Part shown: one piece after another, positions 11,737-24,840 of the stretch | How the letters are laid out: each line of letters opens with the position of its first letter | Numbering within the stretch: position 1 is the stretch's first letter | NCBI GenBank assembly: GCA_029959085.1 | Contig: JARWIR010000003.1 | Location: 24,939,505 to 25,003,504, forward strand | Length of the DNA stretch: 64,000 nucleotides | Source: Nemophila menziesii | Lineage: Eukaryota; Streptophyta; Magnoliopsida; Boraginales; Hydrophyllaceae | Direction of reading: 5' to 3' | Position numbers and translations under genes: made by a program | The notes under the pieces: generated by a model | The model's database searches: none | Seen by the model: only the letters and a program-made list of their open reading frames with translations | What the model was told of the DNA's origin: nothing

Positions 11737-12900
11737 TTTTTTTTTTTGGTCGAAATAGCATTTTATTGAAATAAGAAATTACATCACAGTATCTACATAC
11801 AACAAACTAAAAACCAACGCATCTTCCTCTCCTAATTTGTAAACCATACACATCTTCCTAACTGATTTGTCTTTAATTATTAATTCCCTCATGCCGAACC
11901 GATCTTCTGTAGATGAAACACCACTAACAACGGAAAAAGACGACTCCTGAAACTGCGGGAGGTACCGAGACATGGTTAACTCCGCAACCATGACTTGCAG
12001 CAGTGTAAAACACCGCAAATCCCCCCAAATACCCAACAAATGGGTTACCAAGGAAGAGCTGTTCGGCAGAGGGTACAATTTCACCTGGATCCAACATTCA
12101 TATAATAAAAATCCACTGTTACCATCCATCCATAAACTCTTATTATGATACCAATACCGAGCCTTGAAATCAGTCTTTTGTAAAATTCTCCTATTGACCT
12201 TGACACTTCTGTTGTGAAATAAACGTTGTCCAATATTGTTATCAAAACACATCCCTAAATTAAGTCTACTCCATTCTTCATACCATCCCCATAACATTGA
12301 ACTAATCCATATCAGTACACTTTTGATTTTACAAAATTGGTAACTTTTAAAATAAACCTTCTGCAATTTTCCTATAACCAAATCAAAACTGTGAAACGGA
12401 AAAACACAATTCTTACTTGGACCATGGCATCACATGTTCTCCTAGCCCAAAGCAAAAAGGATCCACCAGCATCACAAAGGCCCACATGACAAAGTCCAGA
12501 CGCCCTTGGTGAGCCAGGCCCCTTCGCCGTCCTCATAACGATCTGCAAACAGTTTGCTACTCTCGTCTCCAAACTGCTGTTCCTTCTTCTTCCACCGTTC
12601 TCCAATTCTTTCCCAATCTCAGCGGCGTCGGTTGTCCTCCATCCATCCTCCCAGATGCCCTTACACCGAACCCAAACCATCCGCTGCCGTCTCCTTTCCC
12701 ACCGGGTCCAGACTGCCCTGAACCGCCGCCAGATCCAATAAACAAAATCCAACATATCAATCCAAATCTTCATCGAGAAACATATGAGTAAGATAATTAT
12801 CAATAATAGGAGAGGAATTTGTAATATATATATTAGAAACTTAATTTGAAAGAGAAACCCTAACAAAGAAGAAAGAGGGAAGCGAAGAGAGAAAGGGGAC
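11737..12900 (-). mobile_element. Unclassified poly(A) retroposon, probably LINE-derived
   Basis: Read on the minus strand the segment ends in TGCTATTTCGACCA followed by about 14 A (poly-T at 11737-11750), as retroposed sequences do. It starts near 12900 with a pyrimidine-rich leader (CTTCCCTCTTTCTTC, then AGGGTTTCTC) like a plant 5' UTR. Two overlapping minus frames (12372-12866 and 11779-12381) have no recognised domain; the first is Trp/Arg-rich (RRFRAVWTRWERRRQRM). No clear target-site duplication was found. It could be a LINE ORF1 relative or a processed pseudogene. Confidence 0.45.
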
Positions 12901-12946
12901 TCAAATACAACTATTTCATAAGTTAGTATTTGAAAAAAAAACTATT

Positions 12947-13122
12947 TGTTATAAACCCATCTTAGTGGATATTCATTACAGCCCATGGGCTAGTAGTCAA
13001 GCCCATGAACACTAGGATTTAGGGTCTCCTATCACCTATAAATAGGAGCTCCCACTATGTAATCGAGACACGCTCTGATAATAAACATAACACTCTTATT
13101 TATTTCTCTACAGTTTATAACA
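12947..13122 (+). repeat. 5' LTR of copia element 1
   Basis: 176 bp, with TATAAATAG at 13037-13045 as probable promoter. The sequence CGTTATCAGCACGA directly after it (13123-13136) is the same as that following the LTR of copia element 2 and is the likely primer-site region. Confidence 0.9.
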
Positions 13123-13786
13123 CGTTATCAGCACGATAGTCTCTACCATATAATATCCAGGTATTTTTTTAAAATCTTATAGTATATTACATTATATTAT
13201 TTTACATCTTATAAAAGATTATAATTAAGATCCTTTGATCTATTCAAAACAAAAGAAACAAAAGAGAAAAAAAAACTCTTTTACAATTCATTCATGAATT
13301 TCACCATCTATCATGAGGTGTCATAAAAAGAAAAAATGTTAAATAAATTTCTTTATGAAATTCAATAAGTTTTACTATTGTGGAGCTCATATTTCACCAC
13401 TGTGAAACGAAAAATAAAAGCATAAGAAATTAATTTTTTTTTATCTATTTGAATGAAAAAAAAAAGACCGATGGCCTCTGCTTTCAAAAGAAATTAATTT
13501 GGTGAACTTTTTTACTAATGTTATCCATTTATTACTATGAAGAAGAAAAGAAAAGCAATACAAATGGAATTAGTACTATATCACTGTAAATGAATAAAAT
13601 ATTATTCCTTTTGGGTAATGAACTATAGATGTTCATTCTTTTATAAACGCCCATGTGCTCGGCCATGCTAATCTTCTCTGTATGGTTCCAATTTTTTTTA
13701 TAGAATATCTTTGGCCCAAAGGGATAACACACCCTTACTTAAATTTGAAGAAAGTGAAACTGTTAAAAAAAAGAGATAATGACACT

Positions 13787-15279
13787 TAGGGTCTTGACCA
13801 CACCCCCTTCTTCGAGTTAGCACCCCCACCTAGAGCCTCTTCTTACTAAAGACCTCAGCAACTTTTTAACACATGAACCCCAAAACCCCAATTACTAGAC
13901 TACCCTTCTTTTGTTTTCTCCCCCTATATATACTAATTTAGAACCCATACAATTATTATTTCAGATCTATTTTCTCTCACTTCCCTTTTTTTCCCTCTCA
14001 CCTCCCAACTCTTCTCCTCCGACGTGAATTCCCAAACCACACCCACCACCGAGATCTATATAAAACACCACCACCGAGCTCACCTTACATAGCCACCACC
14101 ACCCACCACCGAGATCTATCATCTCTATAAAACACCACCACCGAGCTACCTTATTTAGCCACCACCACCCACCGTGAGCTCGTATCCACCGGAGAGGGAA
14201 GCAGCTGTCGCGAGCTCGTGACCACCGTACCTGCTGGAGAAGACTGGAGCTGCTGGAGAAGCAGCTTTTCGCGAGCTCGTGACCACCGGAGGTGGTGTTC
14301 GTGGCTGCTGCCTCGTCGCAACAATGGCAAATCCGGCGAGCTGCTGTTCGAGTGTTGCTGTGGTGCTGTTCGGGGTGCTCGCCGCAGTTGCAGGTCGGAG
14401 TTCCAGGGTCGTGGTTGCTGTGTAGTTGCAGTGGTGCTGCTGTGCTCGTCTTCATCGTTTTGTTGAAGCTCGTTCCATGGTGATGATAGTGACACAGTGG
14501 TGGTGGCGCGAGCAGTTATTCCGTGACATGGTGGTGGTGGCGCGAGCAGGTATGGCGTGACACGGTGGTGGTGGCGCGAGCTCCGGTAGTGTTTGCTGTG
14601 TAGTTGCAGTGGCGTGAAGACGTGAAGACGTGAAGACGAGCCCTTTTTTTTTTTTTTGATTGACATGGTTGACCAGATCTAGATCTGGTCAAACCAAATA
14701 GATTTTTTTTTTTTCTGATTGTGTAATAATCTATTTATTTGAATAGTTGAATAATACTCACACTTTTTACTATTTACTCATTGTTTTCTTAAATTACTCT
14801 TTAATTGCTAAAAATACTCACCATTTTTTTTAGAATACTCCGACTTTTGTATAGAGTACTCCGACTATTTCATAGAGTACTCCGACTTTTTTATAGAGTA
14901 TTCATTTAATTAGCTAGAGTACTCGTTTAATTCCTTTAATTCTCGGAATACTCTATGTTTTTCTCAGAGTACTCTATGTTTTTCTCAGAGTACTCTATGT
15001 TTTTTCCGGTGGCCGGTGACTGGTGGCCGGAGGTCCGTGGTCGGAGATCGGTGGTCGGTGGTGGTGGTGGTGGTCGGTGGTCGGAGGTCGGAGATGGGTG
15101 GTAGGTGGGTAGGTGGTAGGTGGGTAGTGGTAGAGGAGAGAGAAATAGTGACATCATACCTTTTTGTCTTTTAGTGTTAGTAAGGGTAGGAAAGACTATT
15201 GTAAAAAATGAGGTCCCTAAGAATAAAAACTTTCAAGACACTACTCTATAGAGAAAAAAATAGTGCTCCTAGGACCCTA
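13787..15279. mobile_element. Possible MULE-like insert with GC-rich cargo
   Basis: A GC-rich, Ser/Gly/Trp/His low-complexity segment with GGTGGTGGTGG and CCACCACC runs, embedded in AT-rich copia sequence. Its edges read TAGGGTC (13787) and GACCCTA (ending 15279). They are flanked by AGATAATGACAC and AGATAATTCAC, which look like a 9-11-bp target duplication as in Mutator-like elements. The inverted repeat beyond TAGGGTC is poor. The minus frames inside (13967-14455, 14151-14666) are compositional, not recognisable proteins. Confidence 0.35.
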
Positions 15280-15487
15280 TAGATAATTCACCCAAAAAAA
15301 AAAGGGAAATATTTTTTTATTTCCTTGATAACTTTTTTTCCTACTGAAAAATATATCAATTTTAATGATATTAGTATATATAGAATACACAATATATATA
15401 CTTTATATTTATATCATTTGATATAAAATAACCTATGCAGAAAAAAAATATACTCATATTGTATATATCTAGAATTTGTTTATTCAC

Positions 15488-15760
15488 GTATCACTGCAGT
15501 GATGATGTAATATTAAAAAAAAAAATCTCCATACTTTTTACTTTGACCGAGCACATGGTCCATATTTTTTATCACCTACAAAACACTGCAGTGATGGAAA
15601 AAAAATATTATTACTTAATTTTTTTTCCTTTCATCGATTTTTTTTTTCATGAAAACAGTATTCTGTATATCAAACTTCACCATTGTGAAGTATTAAAAAA
15701 AAAGGTCAAACGAATTATTTTTAATACATTCAATGAACTTCTTCACTGTGAAACAATAGT
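15488..15760. repeat. Periodic short palindromes in copia element 1
   Basis: ATCACTGCAGTGAT (about 15490), CACTGCAGTG (about 15585), CTTCACCATTGTGAAG (about 15676) and TTCACTGTGAA (about 15745) recur at roughly 60-95-bp intervals. A related TTCACCACTGTGAA occurs at about 13394, on the other side of the GC-rich insert. Confidence 0.6.
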
Positions 15761-17399
15761 GGATCGAGAAAATATTTGACCAATTGTTCACTTTGGACAA
15801 TTAAATGACTATGTATTGGTAAACAATTCATCAAACCTTTTCGGCATAACAATATTTCTTTTTCCTTTTATTATTGTCTCTTTTTCCTTTTGTGGTCAAA
15901 GAAAAGTAAAGGGAAGTTAGACACGTGAATAATAAATCTATTTTGAATTGCTCTTATGCGAACGCAAAACATATAGATAAAAACAAATGAAACGAAAGAT
16001 AGGGCAATTAAATATATATGTTGTGCGTATATATTGCATAACCTATCAATTAATTTGTTTTCCATTCGCATAACCTAAGAAAAAAAATTATCTGATCTCA
16101 AGCTTCCAAAATAAATGTTAATAGCATATCTGGTACATCCAACCTAATAGAAGGATTTAAAAAGTTTGTATTATGCTTCTAAGATTTACATTTATCCAAA
16201 TTCTAAATAATTTTCTATGAGAGAATGTATGATGATATGAATTATATATGAAATTTTTGGAAAATCAAAATTATAATTCTTAGAAACATTAAGTTCAATA
16301 AGAGATATTGAATCGTCTATTTTTTCAAGACAAAATCAAAGGATAAATACAAGTCTGGCATATTTATTTTTTTAGTCATTTATGACGAATTGCTATAACG
16401 TTGCTCTTTATTATTATACTCCCTATTGGTAAATAACCAAAAATTATATCCATCAAGATAATTTGATTGTGCAATCTCTATTACAACTACTCCACCACCG
16501 AGCACAAAGATGGATTTTGAGAACATGTTGTATATGATATTCTCAAGAATAAGGGAAGAAAAAAAACATATAACTGGAATCAAGAATACACCATTTATAT
16601 TGATCCTCGTATAATCATTCAAATGATTAAAAATATTGTAAAGGTGTCGTGACTAAGTCACAATAACCAGTTTTTAATGCTCCTAATTAAATTTATGTCT
16701 CAAAAGAGCTATCTTATTAAATTAGATTATTGTACGCTTAAAGCGCAATAGATCTATTTGGTTCCAAAGATAGCATAAAGGAGCAGTATCATGAGCAAAG
16801 TTGTTAATTATGAGACTTTTGGCATCTTATAAATGTCAAAGTAGTGTATATAACTGAGAATTAAAATACTCCTACTGAGTATCAGGTACCTGATTATATA
16901 TTGAGATCTCAATCAGTTATTTTACTACTTCAAATTATTGGAACCTAACTATAAATTGATCATGATCAAATATTTATATATACGCATAATAACTATTAAT
17001 ATATGGATGAAATCGATGATTATTTTAATTAAAATGTCTTGATAAACTGACTGGCCATCAGTAGAAAGACATAAACAAAGCAAATATTTTTTAAATTTCA
17101 CTTGTACGACGTGAAATTTTCACAATTATAAAACGAATGTGCTACAAGGGGGAGTCACTATATAAGATAGTATGGTGTAGCACACATAATGTATTTATTA
17201 AAGAGATATAGTCTCCGGTGGTGGATGTACTTTTATTTGCCATTATTTCTTATGAAAGACTTCATATAAGTCGTATGTCGAGCACTTTAAATCATTATAT
17301 ATAAATGAAGTGTCGATCCAATTTATGTCGTATTGTTTATTACTCCTATTAAATGTCTCAAGTTATACACCATTGTGTTATACTTACATCAAGGGGAGA

Positions 17400-18055
17400 C
17401 ATTTACGCAATGCACTCTTTTTCCCTTAGCATAAATTTTTTCCCACTGGGTTTTCCTTGCAAGGTTTTTAATGAGGCAATTTATATAAGCGTGTTGAAGA
17501 ATACTATACTCTTTTTCCTTTACTATGATTTTGTCCCATTGGGTTTTTCTTAGAAAGGTTTTAATGAGGTATATTCTCAAAACTAAATATCAAAGGGGAA
17601 TGCAATTTTTCAACAAGTAAACAAAGTTGAACAATATGCTACTTGTATCACTCAAGACATAGGAGGCTACATCAAAGATGATCAAACCAGACATATCTCT
17701 CCAAAATTATCCTTTAGGCATGAACTCTTGAAGAAAAGTGAAATAGATGTAAAACAAATTTGCTCAAGTGACAGTTTGGACGATTTACTTAAAAAGGCAT
17801 TACCTACATCTACTTTCAAGAAATTTATACACAAGATTAGCATGCAAGGAATTCAAGACCTTTCTTAAAAGGCTGACAACAAGGGGAGACGAATACACAC
17901 TACACTCTTTTCCTTCATCACGGTTTTGTCCTAATAGGTTTTCTTGATAAAGGTTTTTAATGAGGTAGTTTAGTTAGCGTTTAAAGAAATGTACTCTTTT
18001 TCCTTCACTAGATTTTTCCCTACTAGGTTTTTCTAAAAAGGTTTTAACGAGGCAT
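17400..18055 (+). repeat. Four copies of the copia 3' box
   Basis: A 60-65-bp unit of the form ACTCTTTTTCCCTT..., TTTTTCCCACTGGGTTTT, AAGGTTTTTAATGAGGCA occurs near 17410, 17508, 17903 and 17994, just upstream of the polypurine tract CCAAGGGGGAG (18075-18085). The same unit occurs three times in copia element 2. Confidence 0.75.
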
Positions 18056-18085
18056 ATTCTTAGGGACTGAGTATCCAAGGGGGAG

Positions 18086-18261
18086 TGTTATAAACCCATC
18101 TTAGTGGATATTCATCCCAACCCATGGGCTAGCAGTCAAGCCCATGAACACTAGGGTTTAGGGTCTCCTGTCACCTATAAATAGGAGCTCCCACTATGTA
18201 ATCGAGACACACTCTGATAATAAACAGAGCACTCTTATTTCTTTCTCTACAGTCTATAACA
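18086..18261 (+). repeat. 3' LTR of copia element 1
   Basis: 176 bp, same length and ends as the 5' LTR, preceded by the polypurine tract and followed by the duplicated CTATT. Confidence 0.9.
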
Positions 18262-18309
18262 CTATTTAACTTTTAATTCTAGCTACTTTAATAAGTGGAC
18301 TTAGTCATA

Positions 18310-19324
18310 GAATAAGTCCAATAGGAACCCCATTCTAGCTAAAAACTAGAATTGGGGTTTGACTCCTCACTTTTTTTATCTCCAACAGGATTCATAGAAT
18401 GTGAAAAGCTAGATTTGAACCCCAATTGATTACTCTATTCTTGCAAATCTATTGATACATACAGTTTTAGCCACATTTTTTTTTACTTTTATTTTTATTT
18501 TTGTTGCATACAAATGCAAGGATGCTGATCTTTTTTTTCGTTGCATGATAAATGTTCTATAAAAACTTTAGCTACAATATTTTTTTCTCTTAATTAATTT
18601 TGCATACTTCTAGTATTTATTTATTTTCCTTTTTAATTTTACATTAAAATTAAAAAATTAATTATATATTATTTTTAGTTATTTTGCAAGTTAACTTTGT
18701 TTTTATTCAAAACTATATGTTTTAGTTATTTATTTTCCAACCATTTTTTAATATACTTTCTATATTGAGTATCACTTTTTATTTTTATTAGAAAAAAATC
18801 ATCAATTTTAATGTTTTCAAAAAGAATAAAAAATTATATGTTTCTACAAATTATAAATATATGTAGAAAAAATAATTATAAATATAATTATAATTAGTAT
18901 ATAAAAAATTAATTTTGTAAAATATATAAATAAAAAACTATTAAAATAGATTTTACAAAACCAGTTTCTTTAGTTATTTTCTTTTCAATCATTTTTTAAA
19001 TCATCTTAAATATCAAAATATTTTAGTCTATAAATTATGATATTTTTAATAAATAAAATAACATGTTTCTATAAATTATAAATGTGTAAAAAAATAATTA
19101 TAAATATAATTATAATTATTATATAAAAATTACTTTTATAATATATATAAATAAATAAATTTGTATCAACAATAAAAATTAAGTTTGAATATAAAATTTT
19201 AAAATTGGGAGTTGAAACATGGGAGCTGTTGGAGCAAAGTTGTTATAGAAAGTTGATATTTAAGAGAAAATGATGTCTGACTCCCCATTCTGGCTAAAAT
19301 TGTAGGGAGTTGTTGGACTTAGCC
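18310..19324. mobile_element. Harbinger/Tourist-like MITE, 1015 bp
   Basis: The left end GAATAAGTCCAATAGGAACCCC and right end GGGAGTTGTTGGACTTAGCC match those of the element at 31398-32086. The subterminal parts (TTGTTATAGAAAGTTGATATTT with AGAGAAAATG, and AATTGGGGTTTGACTCC) are also shared. The left terminus is mutated relative to GGCTAAGTCC, and the TTA on the right is not matched exactly on the left. The interior is AT-rich and non-coding, so it depends on a transposase made elsewhere. Confidence 0.75.
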
Positions 19325-19435
19325 TTATACCAAGTGTGGGGAGGTTTGAGATGAACCCATGCCAATGGTCATACTCTTTTTTTTTGTTCCAACAACCCAA
19401 TGGTCATACAAGAAGTTGTGACATGTTGTTTTAGA
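19325..19435. other. Trace of the PPR upstream region
   Basis: AGTGTGGGGAGGTTTGAGATGAACCC followed at some distance by GTTGTGACATGTTGTTTT resembles 34705-34770 (upstream of PPR copy B) and 3275-3350. This suggests a third, mostly lost copy of the duplicated block. Confidence 0.4.
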
Positions 19436-19557
19436 GCAATAATACCTCCATTCCTTAATAAGTAGTGTTTTAGGAAATACTTTTGTTTCATAATATTTTT
19501 TGTTTTAATACAATAGAGTTATAGGACCGTAAAATTAAAACTAATTTACAATTAATT

Positions 19558-19940
19558 TTTTTTTTGTCAAAATAAAAGTCTAACATTGATGTCTGTTACA
19601 GCCCGAATACACGTTACTAATACAAGCATAAAATTAAACTAAAGACCTAGTAGGGCAATTAGATAGTCTAGATTAAGTCTAATACTTTTAGCTAGAATAT
19701 CCGCTACACCATTATATTTCCTTGCAACATGGATAGCCTTCCATTCCGGGAATCTCCCTATCCACCTCCATGCTTCGGAAATCATGGGGCGGATCCTCCA
19801 GTCGATTCCTCTCCGTCTATTAATACCTTGAATTACCTCAAGGTTATCTGAGTAGAAAGAACTACTCTTAATTCCAAGATTTGCGGACGATCTCATAGCC
19901 AACAAGATCGCCCACATCTCACCTTCCAGATTACTATTAA
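19558..19940 (-). mobile_element. Second short LINE fragment (RNase H domain only)
   Basis: The minus strand ends in TTTTGACAAAAAAAAA and encodes LGIKSSSFYSDNLEVIQGI, EAWRWIGRFPEW and YNGVADILAK, the same family as 296-642. The 5' truncation falls at almost the same codon (EGEMWAI here, EGEAWSV there). It sits inside sequence whose paralogue at 57600-57650 lacks it. No clean target duplication was found. Confidence 0.75.
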
Positions 19941-19949
19941 GTCTTGCTC

Positions 19950-22900
19950 TCTTCGTCCAGAGGATTAGAAAAGCAAGAATAAAAGGGACCCTGATATACG
20001 CCCATCCGAGCCAACCAACCCGTACATATATTAGCCTCTATAAATATACTATTAACCACATATGGCGTATTCCTAAACCAACTAGCCCGAATTCCTCAAA
20101 CCTAGAATGTAGTCGGCCCCTTTCCCGGCTCAACCTAGGAGATCACCTCCAACATCTCCTGCGAATCAACTTCCACACACAAAATAGTGACTCTGATCTC
20201 CTCTGTCGTATTCAATCCTTCATCAAGGGTGACTAATTCTGCAGACACCGGCGAGGTCCAGCTCACTCTTATGGCGAAACCCAGGCCCAGTTATCCTCTA
20301 TATCACGAAAGACACCGCCTGCTCCTTTTATACGGTCTCTACTTATGTAACTCTCATCTATTTCTAGCTTAAGTCCTTGGTTCGGTTTACACCAACCAAT
20401 TAGCTCAATGTAATTTTTCCTATCAAAGAACTTACCCGGATGACTATTCCAAGCTTGAATATAGTCTGGATCTAGGTGTTTAGCTTTTCTGATTAGAACC
20501 TTATTCGTTGGAAATGATTCATTATTGAAGACCACGTTGTTTCTAACATTCTGTGTCACCCCAACCAAGGCGCCAAAAAAGACATTCCAAGTGACCACGA
20601 CAAATATCCAAGTACCTGGAGGCTGGAAGTTGTGTGTTACACCATTCATGAGTATTCGAGGTTCAATATTGTTGGCTCCAGCGGCTGCCTCGTGATCTAG
20701 CTACTACCCCCAAATAAATTATGCCTAGTCGGCTGCTCGGAGCTTCCAAAAATAGCAGTAGTGGATTGCAAATTATTATGGGAAGTTGTCCCTTCGTGCG
20801 GTTGCTGTTGTTGTGAGACAGGTGCATCTAGAGCTGACTTCTGGCAGGAACGATGGAAGTCCAGCGAACACCTGAGAACAACACTTCTAAAATTGCAGGT
20901 CCTTGTCCCAAGTTTGCACAGGAGGTCCCTGCATAGGAGTTACTTTCAAACCTTTATATCGCATGTTGTACTAATGACCCTCCCGGGCTAACTGTAGCAA
21001 GCATAGACAAATTATGTTGGTCTCCAGTCTGAGACTGAACCTCACCCAATCATATACCATTCAAAAATTACTCATCCAATTTCTATCATTTCCAAATAGT
21101 AATTTTGCTTTTGCTGAGATGCCTCTATATCTTTCTTGACCTACTTCCACATATTAACGACCATGCTACCCTCTCTAAAAAGGAAGATATCATTTTTTCA
21201 CATGACCTGCACTATGGGCACAAAATCGATACATCCATACCCCTTTTGTGCAAGTTATCTTTAGTTTCCAATCGATCTTGAACCATTCCACATAAGAGAA
21301 CTCTAGTTCTTTTGGTACACCTTACCTTCCAAGTCCTTCCCAATCAAATCCCATATCTTCCATGTCTAAACTAAGAGACTTGATAGTAAACTTAACTGAA
21401 AAAACTCTATTAATCTCATGTTGCCAAAATAATATATCTTTATTCCCATTTTCACTTGACACCCTTATCTCTGCAATCTCGATCAGCTTAGAAGGGGTTA
21501 ACATGTGTTGAAAACGATTCCAATCCCATGATCCCTCCTATCTCACGTAATCCTTAATCTTATCCCCCGGATACCGTTACTAATTGCATACAAGACATAT
21601 ATAACTTGGGGAGCATCCCCTATACAAATTTCCAACCAAAATGTTATGATTTTGCCATTATGAAGCACTTATCGGGATCCATATATAACCACTACAATAC
21701 TTTTCACGATGGATCTACATACTAGAGAATCAGTCACTTTTGGAACATAATGTAATGGACTCTTTTTGAAATACTTCTAGCAAAAAGCTACCGACCAAAG
21801 GGTTGATTCATCATTCAACAATTTCAACCCGAGGAGGGCATGGTTCATATATTCCACATTACAGAAACCCAAAACCTCTAGTTTCTCTGGCAAACAAATC
21901 TTCTCACATGCGAGCCAACTAATCCTCCTCTGATCTCCTAATGACCCCTAAATGAAGTCCCTAACAATGTGATCAATTTCTTTCATACAAAAACTGGTAA
22001 TTTTTCCTACATAATGTATAAGGGCATCTCATTTCACACCGACTAAGCAAGTGTGATACAAATAATTAGTGATAATGTCCTCCCCTTCTAACCCCCAAGT
22101 TTGACAAGAAGCCCATTAATCATGTTGTCATAGAAACCACAAGGTCAGTTGCCCGAGAGTATATGGACTCCAAGGTATCTCCCTAAACTACTACTTCTAG
22201 AAAACCCACTTCGCCTTGTGATGCTCACCGCTGGCTCCTCCTCCACGTTCCTTGAGAAATAAATGAGGGAATTCTCCTTACTAATTGATTGTCTTGGACC
22301 TTGGTAGAGTACAATGAGTGATTTCTGCAAAAGATCAAGATTTTATTAGAGGCTTCTGAAAAAAGAATTAAATCATCCGTGAAAAATATACGAGATATTG
22401 GGATCCCCCATGAATATAATCGAAGTGGCTTCCATGATCCATTTTCTACAGAATGGTAAATAAGTAATGATAGTTTCTATGTACACTGCACAAACAAGTA
22501 TAGTGACTTTGGTTCCCCTCAATAGATACCCTTCTAAGGTAAGAAGGGCTTAGGTGTTCTTTTGTGCTAAAGGACGCTAAACTCATTCTCGTACACCCAA
22601 GATATTTTCACCAAGACCCAACACTCTAGAACCCCCCAATGACTCCAAATAATTTTGAATGAAGTCCAATATTATCTTGTCATAAGCCTTAGCCAAGTCC
22701 ACCTTGACTGCCATGTAACTCTTCTTCCCCTTAGTATGCCTCATCACATAGTCTATCTCATCGACCCATACTTCATTATCAATGGTCAATCTATGGAACA
22801 AGAAACTAATCTGATACAGTCCAATGAGATTAGCTAACATAGGTCGGAGATAATCAACTCATGCATTTTGAAGAGCTTATAATTTACATTAATCAAATCT

Positions 22901-24500
22901 ATCAGCCTAAAATGTGTTATATATTACGGATCACTCGTTTTGGCATAAGATGAACGAGGGTCCACAAAACTTCCCTCGAAAATACACCCATATCTAAGAC
23001 ACGCCTGATCATATTGCAAACATATGGACCCACTATGTCCCAACACTTCCAATAGAATCCATCTGTCATGCTATCTACATAGAGGCCTTATGAGGTTGCA
23101 TCTGAAATAGTTTTACTCGAACCTCCTCATCCGAAACTGGCTTACTCAAGATCCTAACTGGATCCTTCCCAATATATTGTCGATGTGGGAGAGAAAAATG
23201 GCCACTCAAGCTGCCATCTAACAAAAAAAGCGACTTAAAGAATTCTCTAATCCCAAGTCCTTTCTGCTAACTTGTTTGTGAACATTTCCTGGTTACTGTA
23301 TTTAATCTTAAAACAAACGTTATTCCCCTGTTAACCAATATCAAAAGATGATAAAAACCTGGTATTACGTTCACCAAAATAAATCCAATATATTCCTGCC
23401 AGCTAAAATCAATGCATCTCTTCATGTTCAAGAACACTTTCATACTCCTTACTAAGTCTCTTATCCAACTGTAATAACGACCCATTATATGACTGCTGGA
23501 GTGGATTCGGAATCCCGGTGATTCAGGTTAATAACCACTTCTTCTTACAAAATATATTTCCAAATGTATTATTCTTCCAATGCTCTAGTTCATTGTCGTT
23601 AACAATTCCTCATTTTTGTGAGATGACATTTTTAAATCCCTCAGGTAGGCATCACATGCTCTCAAATTTTAATCTACATTAATCAACTCTTTGGTTGGGG
23701 CGAGAGTCTACCGCTATAAGATTAGGTACATGATCAGAGTGAATGCATGGTAAGTTCTAAACTCTCAAAAAAGAGAAGCATTCCCACCAAATATCATTTC
23801 CATAAGCTCTATCCATTCGCTTCATAATTCTCATGCCTGATCCACGAATCGCTTCAAGTGAATCTCAGTCCTTTGAAACCCAGGTCGACTAACTCACATA
23901 TAGTCTTCCAACTCCTGAAGCCTGTCATGAGTGATGTGATGCTTGCACAACCCTAGTCTTGTCCTCGGGCACACCTACTTGATTAAAGTTGCTCACCACC
24001 AACCTGGGATCCTCAACATTCTATGAGGACCTCTATAAAGCCTCTCATAGAAAATCATGTATCCATGCCTTTGGACTCGCGTATACTGCAATCACAATCC
24101 AAGATACACATAAGATTTAGAATTCAAATGTTAATGACTTGCTTACCGGTCGATAAAATTTGGACCGAAATATCCAGTGTATTCCCCAATATCCAAATAA
24201 CCCCCGAGAAACCTATTTCATTGACCTTGATGGAATATTGCATATGGAGGGATTTAATAATTTGAGTCACTTCCACCCCTTCCGCTTTGGTCTTAACTAC
24301 ATCTTCTTTGGTCTTAAATACATCTGCTTTGGTGGACTCATGTATCACATTTATCTCATCGAACGCTCGTCTAAAACATGCACTATTAGCACATCTACAA
24401 TTCCAAAACGAAATATTGAAAGGGAGATTGGCCTCGGACCAGCCCCATATACGATTAATATTTGTACAAGACATAAAAGATAAGATATAAAAAGATAACA
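19950..24500 (-). pseudogene. Old L1-type LINE ORF2, heavily decayed, minus strand (copy A)
   Basis: Domain order on the minus strand is that of an L1 ORF2. The endonuclease (about 24420-24040) shows ISFWNCRCAN, then KAEGVE and SIKVNEIGFSG. The reverse transcriptase (22840-22583) shows KSYMAVKVDLAKAYDKIILDF, and the RT-linker region is at 21504-21322. The RNase H domain (20400-19960) shows GWCKPNQGLKLEIDESY, GAGGVFRD and EANICTGWLARMG. Frameshifts and stops break every domain. About 340 bp upstream (24500-24840) may be ORF1 or leader; a 66-codon minus frame there is unrecognised. A second, shorter copy lies at 57640-59370. Confidence 0.8.
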
Positions 24501-24840
24501 AACTTAAATTCCAAGAGAAAAAAGAAAATTAGTCGATAGGTTCACAATAGGCCATTACATAGTTGTATCGTGCTCCAAACTTCCCTTTGGGAGGCCTTTT
24601 AGGACATTCCTTAAATCAGTATGACCCTAATTAGCATGCACACCCTCCATTGGTTCCGGAGATGTCTTGGACAACGACTGAGATTCGTCAAGATAAAATT
24701 CCTTATAGTTTGAGGTGTCTTTTTTATCAGCGAAAAATACCTTCAGAGTTGTCTCTAATCTATTCCATAGGCTATCACAACTTAAAATTGAACCTATGAT
24801 ACCTACGGCCAAAGACTTTACCTCCATTTCTAGTCGAGTT

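Larger units (their letters stand above)
12947..18261 (+). mobile_element. Decayed Ty1/copia element 1, complete ends, TSD CTATT
   Basis: Two 176-bp LTRs (TGTTATAAACCC...TATAACA) flank 5 kb of internal DNA. The 5-bp duplication CTATT is at 12942-12946 and 18262-18266. The LTRs differ at about 11 of 176 positions by eye (roughly 6%), so the insertion is old. No ORF survives, but near 16740-17040 traces of pol are legible: a KR-x-R-x-x-GSK-like piece and a terminal NWP-like piece, parallel to clearer ones in copia element 2. A GC-rich insert (13787-15279) interrupts the internal region. Confidence 0.88.

Noticed and set aside
13967..14666. Minus-strand frames of 162 and 171 codons, Ser/His/Trp-rich
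   Set aside because: Low-complexity GC-rich DNA with overlapping frames in several phases and no domain.
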